A stretch of DNA of 64,000 nucleotides. It comes from Antilocapra americana. Its lineage: Eukaryota; Chordata; Mammalia; Artiodactyla; Antilocapridae. Positions 57,700 to 64,000 of the stretch are shown in pieces; within the stretch, counting starts at the first letter, position 1, and each line of letters opens with the position of its first letter. The stretch is from positions 33,924,123 to 33,988,122 of the forward strand of contig ML661885.1 in the NCBI GenBank assembly GCA_007570785.1, written 5' to 3'. A program made the translations under genes and the position numbers. The notes beneath the pieces were generated by a model that had not been told where the DNA came from, ran no database searches, and was given only the letters and a program-made list of their open reading frames with translations.

Positions 57700-57970
57700 G
57701 GGCTCCTTTATGAGAATAACAAGAATAGCAATGTCCATGAGAGATAAAATGCATGTCACATATGTGATTTTAATTTTTCTAGTAGCCAGTATACAAAAAG
57801 TAAAAGAAACATTAACATACTTTAATTCAGAAAATAGCCATAATGGACATTTTAACATGTAATTAATTAGTTATTGAAATAGTTTGCATCCTTTATATGT
57901 ACCATGTCTTTCAGTATTCAGTGTGTACTTTACACCTCAACAACATCTTAATTTGGACTAGTCCCATTAT
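57700..57970. repeat. Old dispersed repeat, left part, family not named
   Basis: TTTTAACATGTAATTAATTAG, then GTGTGTACTTTACACCTCAAC, then AATTTGGACTAGTCCC is a recognisable old mammalian repeat. It resumes beyond the BovB at 58794. Confidence 0.5.
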
Positions 57971-58793
57971 CAGTTCAGTTCAGTCACTTAGTCCTGTCCA
58001 ACTCTTTGTAACCCCATGGACCGCAGCACGCCAGGCCTCCCTGTCCATCACCAACTCCTGGAGTTTACTCAAACTCATATTCATTGAGTCGGTGATGCCA
58101 TCCAACCATCTCATCCTCTGTTGTCCCCTTCTCCTCCTGCCTTCAATCTTTCCCAGCATCAGGGTCTTTTCAAATGAGTCAGCTCTTTGCATCAGGTGGC
58201 CAAATATTGGAGTTTGAGCATCAGCATCAGTCCTTTGATGAATATTTAGGACTAATTTCCTTTAGGATGGACTGGTTGGATCTCCTTGCCATTCAAGGAA
58301 CTCTCAAGAGTCTTCTCCAGCACCACAGTTCAAAAGCATCAATTCTTCACCGCTCAGCTTTCTTTACACTCCAACTCTCACATCCATATGTGACTATTGG
58401 TAAAACCACAGCCTTGAATAGATGGACCTTTGTTGGCAAAGTAATGTCTCTTCTTTTAAATATGCTGTCTAGGTTGGTCATAACTTTTCTCCCAAGGAGC
58501 AAGCATCTTTTAATTTCATGGCTGCAGTCACCATCTGCAGTGATTTTGGAGCCCAAAAACATAAAGTCTGTCACTGTTTCCCCTGTTTCCCCATCTATTT
58601 GCCATGAAGTGATGGGATCAGATGACATGATCTTAGTTTTCTCAATGTTTACTTTTAAGCCAACTTTTTCACCCTCCTCTTTGACTTTCATCAAGCGGCT
58701 CTTCAGTTCTTCCTCATTTTCTACCATAAGGGTGGTGTCATCTGCATATCTGAGATTATTGATATTTCTCCCTGCAATCTTGAGTCCCGTCAC
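57971..58793 (-). mobile_element. BovB LINE 3' part (antisense) inside an old repeat
   Basis: Runs from TCAGTTCAGTTCAGTCACTTAG to TTTCTCCCTGCAATCTTGAG. The minus frame at 58347-58793 (148 codons) retains NLRYADDTTLMVEN, the intact catalytic block, and continues into the C-terminal region. It is cut just upstream of that block. Confidence 0.94.
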
Positions 58794-58860
58794 ATATTAA
58801 GCACTCAATAGTCTCATGAGACTAATAGCCACTGTCTTGGACATTCCAGCTCTGGAATCT
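58794..58860. repeat. Old dispersed repeat, right part
   Basis: AAGCACTCAATAGTCTCATGAG and CTTGGACATTCCAGCTCTGGA continue the repeat of 57700-57970 directly (agtgctcaatagccacatg, then ttggacagcacagctc in my memory of the family). Confidence 0.5.
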
Positions 58861-58972
58861 ACAGTGGGTAGCCATTCCATTTTCGTGGGGATCTTCCTGA
58901 CCCAGAGATGGAACCCAGGTCTCCTGCATCCCAAGCAAATTCTTCATGATCTGAGCCATGAGGGAAGCCCAA
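58861..58972 (-). repeat. Bov-tA SINE, head half only
   Basis: GTGGGTAGCCATTCCATTTTC, then TGGAACCCAGGTCTCCTGCAT, then GAGCCATGAGGGAAGCCCAAG is the antisense tRNA-derived half. The 3' tail half is missing. Confidence 0.85.
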
Positions 58973-59149
58973 GAAATCTACAAACCTATCCTGAGTTCCA
59001 GATCTGGAATCCAGCTGCTACTAAGATCTAACATGCATCCTCTTGTGTAATCTGTCACTCATAATGGTGAGAATTACCTGTGAAAACACAAAGCAAATAT
59101 TTTACTCCACTGCTTATATCTCTTTATGGCTTTCTATCTGCCTAATGAA

Positions 59150-59330
59150 AGACAGCATGATAAGCATAAATTTTGGAGTCACAGAAAATTAGATTTGAAT
59201 CCAAGCTTCATGGCTAACTTGCATGTAATTTGGGACAAGTTACCTAAACTTCATGAAAGTCTGTTTTCCCATATAACACAGGGAAAATAATACTTCCTCT
59301 GAGTTTGTTATAGGAAGATGTTATTCCTTA
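59150..59330 (+). repeat. MIR SINE (sense)
   Basis: TTTTGGAGTCACAGAAAATTAG, then TTGAATCCAAGCTTCATGGC, then GGGACAAGTTACCTAAACTTC, then GGAAAATAATACTTCCTCTGAG is the full MIR order. Confidence 0.78.
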
Positions 59331-59337
59331 CACAATG

Positions 59338-59590
59338 TATGACCCATGTGTGCATGCATGCTTGCTTAGTTGCTTCAGTTGTGTCTGACTCTTCACGACT
59401 CTATGGACAGTAGCCCACCAGGGTCCTCTGTCCATGGGGATACTCCAGGCAAGAATACTCGAGTGGGTTGCCAGGCACTCCTCCAGGGAATCTTCTGAAT
59501 CCAGGGATCAAACCTACGTCTCCTGCATCTCCTGCATTGGCAGGCTGGTTCTTTACCACTAGCGACACTTGGGAACTCCATATGACCCAT
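59338..59590 (-). repeat. Full Bov-tA SINE with 10-bp target duplication
   Basis: The body at 59348-59580 has a short GCATGCATGC tail and the antisense head CACTTGGGAACTCCA. TATGACCCAT occurs at 59338-59347 and 59581-59590. Confidence 0.95.
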
Positions 59591-60152
59591 AGTAAGATCC
59601 TAATAAATGGTAACTAGGCCATTAACATGACATTTAAGTTTTTCCGTGAACTGTTCCTAAATAACTTTCCAATCTTGTGTTCTTCTCTGAGATCCAGCCA
59701 CATACCTGCACTCTCATAAATCTATGGCTTCGTTCCTTCATTCTTCAAAAAGCATAGCCACTGTGAGCCAGGTCCCATAACTAAAATTTTCTTTAAGGAG
59801 TTCATTTATTTGTTCATTCAAGACAAATAGATTAAACATAAACTTTGTGGTAACTTCTTTTTAGATGCTTGAATGAATTACTGAATAAAACAAAGCCAAA
59901 TTACTGAATAAAACAGACAAAATTTTGCACTTAAGTAATTTACTTGGAAAGACAGAAAACATAATTAAAAATTATGGGGAATTTAGAATTAATTAGAATG
60001 AATAGGGAAATTAGATCTATTTTAGAGCTAAACAGTTTAAATCTGTGTTTTATGATCACTTTTTATTTTAAATTGGAACCCCTTTGATATTCTCTAGCAG
60101 AGTTATTGGACCTGGCATTTTAACGGGTACCTTTGCTTTCTCACAGTTTTGG
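59591..60152. other. No recognised feature
   Basis: No gene or repeat recognised. A small local repeat AATTACTGAATAAAAC occurs twice at 59876-59915. Confidence 0.42.
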
Positions 60153-60390
60153 TCCTTCAGGTGCATGCGTGCATGATCAGTCTTGTCTGACTCTTTGTGA
60201 GGTCATGGACTGCAGCCCACCAGGCTCCTCTGTTTGTGGAATTTTCCAGGCAAGAATACTAGAGTCTGTTGCCATTTCCTGCTCCAGGGGATCTTCCCAA
60301 CCCAGGGACTGAACCAGTGTCTCCTGTGTCTCCTGCATTGGCAGGCAGATTCTTTACCACTGAGCCACCTGGGAAGCCCCTCCTTTAGGT
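60153..60390 (-). repeat. Full Bov-tA SINE with 10-bp target duplication
   Basis: The body at 60163-60380 is a well-preserved antisense copy with the head CACTGAGCCACCTGGGAAGCC. TCCTTCAGGT (60153-60162) and TCCTTTAGGT (60381-60390) differ at one position. Confidence 0.95.
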
Positions 60391-63057
60391 GGGATATAGC
60401 TAAAGAAGTGTATAAGTGAGGCTACGGATCCTGTGATAATTGGACCTGAGCACTTATGTAACTATGGATAGTTTTACTTCCATGTTGAATTGTATATTTT
60501 TTGCATAATAAGTATTATGCAGAAAAAAATGGTGGGCTGGTAATTAGTCCAAAATTTTGGAGTTTTGGGAGCATGCAAAGTTGAGCAGCCTTAATATGTG
60601 AATGTAACTCTCCAAGAAGGCTGCTGCATATTAACCATAGAAATGTTGAAATATGAAGAAATTAGAATTCAGGTAAATGTACATTTGGAAATGATATTCT
60701 AAAAAAACAAATGGTAATGTTGTCAGAAGTATTTATACTATAAATAGGATGATATTATAATTTATCTTTTAAAACAGACATTTTTGAGAATAAAATGTCA
60801 CAGTTGATAATTATGCCAGGAAAAGAGGCATTAACCAAGATTGTCCCCAGTAAATTGGAACATGTGGTCACTGTATTTATAATTCATTTTACATTGATAT
60901 CTTTCCCCAAATACATTTTACTCTAAGTTTCTCCAGTTCCCTTGGGAGGTAAATCCAAGGGGAAACCCTGTATGAAAAGAAGTAATAATAGCTATGCATT
61001 CCTTTTAGAGGAATATAAATTTTCAAATTCCTCTAAATTTCATTTAAAAGAGGAAATTAAAAATGAAAACTCTGAGGAAATATGTGTTAGCTTTTTCAAG
61101 CAAAGTAAGGAACTATCTAATCCCTGAAGATACTAATTTAGTGAAACTTTTCAACTTAGGTAATTGTTTTGGTTACTTTTCCAGAAATATTACATAAGAG
61201 TTAATTTTAAATATATTGATGTATTTGTGGCTGTATTTGATATGGAGGCCACTATCAATACCTATAATGTATGGTTTTAAAAATTTAATGAATTCAGAAT
61301 TTTATAATAAAGTATAAACAATAAAAATATAAAGTTCATGAAACAGTAAAACAATTTTTTTAAATTAATACATGAGCACTCACTTTTATATTTATATTTT
61401 GTGCATCTCACTGTAAAAATCTACACTGAAATAAGGAACAGATGAAAATCAAGTCTTCTGCAACAAATTCTATTTCTGTTCTTCATATTAACACAAAAAG
61501 CCAGCCAATAACTTGCCATTCTCAAAGCGGAATTCAGTATTCCTTATATTAATTATAGTCTTCCTTCTGCAAATAATTTTTAAACACAGCTTCTAAATTC
61601 AGAATCGTTGAGCACTAAAAAAGAAAAGAACCTTATTCAGAACTGGTCCATAGCTAAGTGGGGTAATATTTTTATAGAGTTCTGGATAAATGTTTTATGC
61701 CTCTTGGAAGAGAAAAGTTCTAATTTTATTAAAGAACATTTCGTCCTCACATCTCCTTTCCAAGTTCAATAAATATAGAAAGCCCCCAATACAAAGACAG
61801 GACTTGCCTACGTATCCACCAAAACATAATTATTTTAAGAAGACAGTAATATGTGTAACATTTAAAGAAATATATTATTAAAATGAAAACTTTTCTGAGT
61901 TGAGTTGCAGAATAAATCAAATCACATTGTAGTTTATCTGAAACAGCCTGAACGTCATAATTTGCATTTTCTGTTTCCTTTGACCTGATAGTCTGCTTGT
62001 CTCTAAATGAGGCAACTGGCCTTGACATGTATAGACAGAGGACATGGTTACCCTGACAACAGGTACCATGTACCACATGTGACCCCTCTCCAAAGAAAAT
62101 CAATGCCTCTTTTTTAAACATAAAATGAAACAAACAAATCTGCTGTCTCCTACTTAAAACCAAGCAAAATCCCTTTAAAAAAAACTAATAGAAAAAAAGG
62201 TATCCACAACAAATTTCAGTTTATTTGGTAAATTGTTTTATTGTGGATTTTGAAATGGATCATCACTTCTTTGTGTTAATCTCATCACTATGAGTAATCC
62301 AATTGATTAGGTAAATAGAAAGTACTAAAACCTCTATCTGGCTTTCACAGTCCAAAGATCCAGCAGAGGGAGCTCACACATTATTGTTGTTTTTTTAAAT
62401 GTTAGTCTAAAATGATGATACAGTTTTAAATGTTCTAGTAGTAGAGCTGTTGGTACTTTTGAATTCTAGGATATCTATCCAGCTAAGTATAAATACATTA
62501 GTGTTATTTTGTTACTGTTGCTTTTTAAATCTAATTAACTGCCAGTGTTTCTTAACCTTCTATATATTTATGTAAGCAAACAATTTTTAGATCTGTTTTA
62601 TGCAACCAATTCATGATTACCCTGTGGGACAGATCTAACCTTTATTTCAGATTTCCCAAAGTTTTTAGCCATACGCACCACTCCATTCACATCCCCCCCC
62701 AAAAAAAATACTTGACTACAGACAACGAGGGTACATCCATGAAAAATGTCATGGAACAGTTTTTTTAACTGAGAACAAAAAACATGAGGAGTCCCTAGCT
62801 GGTTCCATAAAAAGAAAACAAGTGGTTTACACGGCATTGTTTTCATGTCAAGAAAGACGTCTTTGAAAATGACATGCCTTCCCTAGGAAGCTGTGGGATT
62901 CCAGGGCCTGCCTTGCTCCCAGAAGACACATAGAGATTCTGGGTGTTGTTCATCAACGGGGGAACAATTATTTGCCCAATCATTCCTTCAAAAATATTAA
63001 TTGATTTTCTTCTTTATTCTAGTTATTGTTTCAAGTTTAGAGAACATAAGCCTAGTA
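60391..63057. other. Longest stretch without recognised repeats
   Basis: About 2.7 kb with no young repeat and no recognised exon. Open frames at 60942-61127 and 61690-61881 (plus), and 61747-62163 and 62598-62846 (minus) show no domain. The minus frame of 138 codons at 61747 is the longest non-repeat frame here, but its composition (a hydrophobic C-terminal stretch) is not convincing. One CTCF-like motif lies at 62360. Confidence 0.45.
62360..62373 (+). promoter_or_regulatory. Candidate CTCF binding motif
   Basis: CCAGCAGAGGGAGC fits every position of the core pattern CCASYAGRKGGMRS used for CTCF sites. CTCF is the zinc-finger protein that marks chromatin loop ends. The site lies outside any recognised SINE. 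A single 14-bp match can occur by chance, so only occupancy data would settle it. Confidence 0.35.
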
Positions 63058-63270
63058 AAGCTAGCTATCATTTATTGTGTTGTTACGATGATATGGATAC
63101 TGAGCTGCATTCTCTTCTCTAAGCCTTACAATAAGTAATTTACAGATGAAAAACTACACCTCAGGGAGCTTAAATAAATTGCCTATGGTCCTAAAGTTTA
63201 TAAATTACAAAGCTTGAGTTTGAATGCAAGTCTATAATACCCTAAAGTACACACTGGTAACCACTATAAA
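63058..63270 (-). repeat. MIR SINE
   Basis: CTATCATTTATTGTGTTGTTAC, then TAATTTACAGATGAAAAACTAC, then CACTGGTAACCACTATA matches the reverse complement of MIR. Confidence 0.72.
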
Positions 63271-63389
63271 ATATTGCCTTCCCAGACTGAAGGGATTCAC
63301 AGTCTATCAAATTAACTCTTGTTTTTATTGAAACAAGAATTTCTTGTCTTTAGTGCAAAGAGTTTTAGAAAGAGAAATAGATAGTGGAT
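63271..63389. other. No recognised feature
   Basis: Short spacer between two MIR copies; nothing recognised. Confidence 0.4.
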
Positions 63390-63610
63390 AATATTTGAGT
63401 GTATATCATGAACCAGTTGTCATGCTCGATGCCTTATATGTCTTGTTTAATCTTTACAGCAGCCGTAGGAGGTACATATTATCCTCAGCCTTACAGGTGA
63501 AAAAATGGAGGCCCAGGAGATTATATTATATACCCAGGAGGATATCATGAACCTTGAATTTGAACCTAGATTTTTCTGATTTTAAAATCTTCGTTGTCAT
63601 CCTGCCTCTA
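63390..63610 (-). repeat. MIR SINE (second, same orientation)
   Basis: TTTAATCTTTACAGCAGCCGTAGGAGG, then GGTGAAAAAATGGAGGCCCAGG, then GAATTTGAACCTAGATTTTTC follows the antisense MIR core. Confidence 0.75.
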
Positions 63611-63687
63611 CTTACACAATTATTGCTTCCAAGTAGTTCCTTAAAAAAAGGTTTCTCAAGTAGCTATTTGAAGTTAGTTCATAGTCT

Positions 63688-63772
63688 GGGAGTTAGTGAT
63701 GGACAGGGAGGCCTGGCATGCTGCAGTCCATGGGGTTGCAAAGAGTTGGACACGACTTAATGACTGAACTGA
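63688..63772 (+). mobile_element. Short BovB 3' terminus (sense)
   Basis: GGGAGTTAGTGATGGACAGG to CACGACTTAATGACTGAACTGAA is only the last ~85 bp of BovB. It is either a very short insertion or a fragment of a related SINE tail. Confidence 0.82.
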
Positions 63773-63867
63773 AATATAGTAAGAAGTATTTTTAAGGAAA
63801 ATTTCTAACCCTCAATTCAAATTTTCATTCAAACAAGTTTTGGGGGGAAAAAATATGCTTATATGTG
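63773..63867. other. No recognised feature
   Basis: Short spacer, A-rich; nothing recognised. Confidence 0.4.
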
Positions 63868-64000
63868 TGTTCTTATTAGTTGCTCAATCATGTCTGACTC
63901 TTTGCAACCCCATGAACCAGGCTCCTCTGTCCATGGAATTCTTCAGCCAGAATTCTGGAGTAGGTTGCCATTCACTTCTCCAGGGGATCTGCTTGACCCA
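63868..64000 (-). repeat. Bov-tA SINE cut by the window end
   Basis: Antisense SINE from ATTAGTTGCTCAATCATGTCTG to CAGGGGATCTGCTTGACCCA. The tRNA-derived head lies outside the window. Confidence 0.9.

Noticed and set aside
61747..62163. 138-codon minus-strand frame as a gene
   Set aside because: No recognisable domain and AT-driven composition; no supporting context. Conservation data would be needed to revive it.

Overview
The window looks like a gene-free stretch of nuclear DNA from a ruminant, most likely a bovid. It is AT-rich and filled with BovB (RTE-type) LINEs with a GTTCA-type tail, Bov-tA type tRNA-derived SINEs, ruminant L1 elements and CHR-type SINEs. That combination is characteristic of cattle and their relatives. 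All family names come from recognition of consensus sequence; no database search was possible. I found no exon, functional RNA gene, CRISPR array or prokaryotic signal. Every long open frame that I could explain is a remnant of BovB, L1 or mariner coding sequence, or an antisense shadow of one.

Layout. 0-4.8 kb: the end of an L1, three intact Bov-tA SINEs, one partial SINE, old MIR/L2 pieces and unassigned DNA. 4.8-8.3 kb: two antisense BovB blocks with a SINE between them. 8.3-18.3 kb: mostly unassigned DNA, with a duplicated microsatellite block (8.9-9.2 kb), one internally deleted BovB and two SINEs. 18.3-24.3 kb: an old antisense L1 broken by a second L1, which holds a Hsmar1-like mariner, and by a third L1 with an inverted 5' end. 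25.7-29.4 kb: an old sense L1 holding a younger inverted L1, which itself holds another L1. 33.3-34.0 kb: a direct duplication of about 207 bp with a SINE exactly between the copies. 34.6-42.0 kb: a nearly full-length sense BovB broken by two antisense BovBs, one of which carries a twin-primed L1. 45.7-48.3 kb: an antisense BovB split by a SINE. 50.8-54.6 kb: an internally deleted old L1 with a BovB in its 5' region. 55.0-59.6 kb: BovB copies of both orientations and several SINEs. 60.4-63.1 kb: the cleanest long unassigned segment, with one CTCF-like motif.

The elements do not work together as a system. What they record is a history of retrotransposition. Target-site duplications, 5' inversions and nesting allow many insertions to be ordered. 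The most notable structures are the 34.6-42.0 kb nest, including a near-palindrome made by two BovB copies, two L1 insertions with clear twin-priming structure, and the duplication that flanks a SINE at 33.3-34.0 kb. I see no evidence for a new biological system here.
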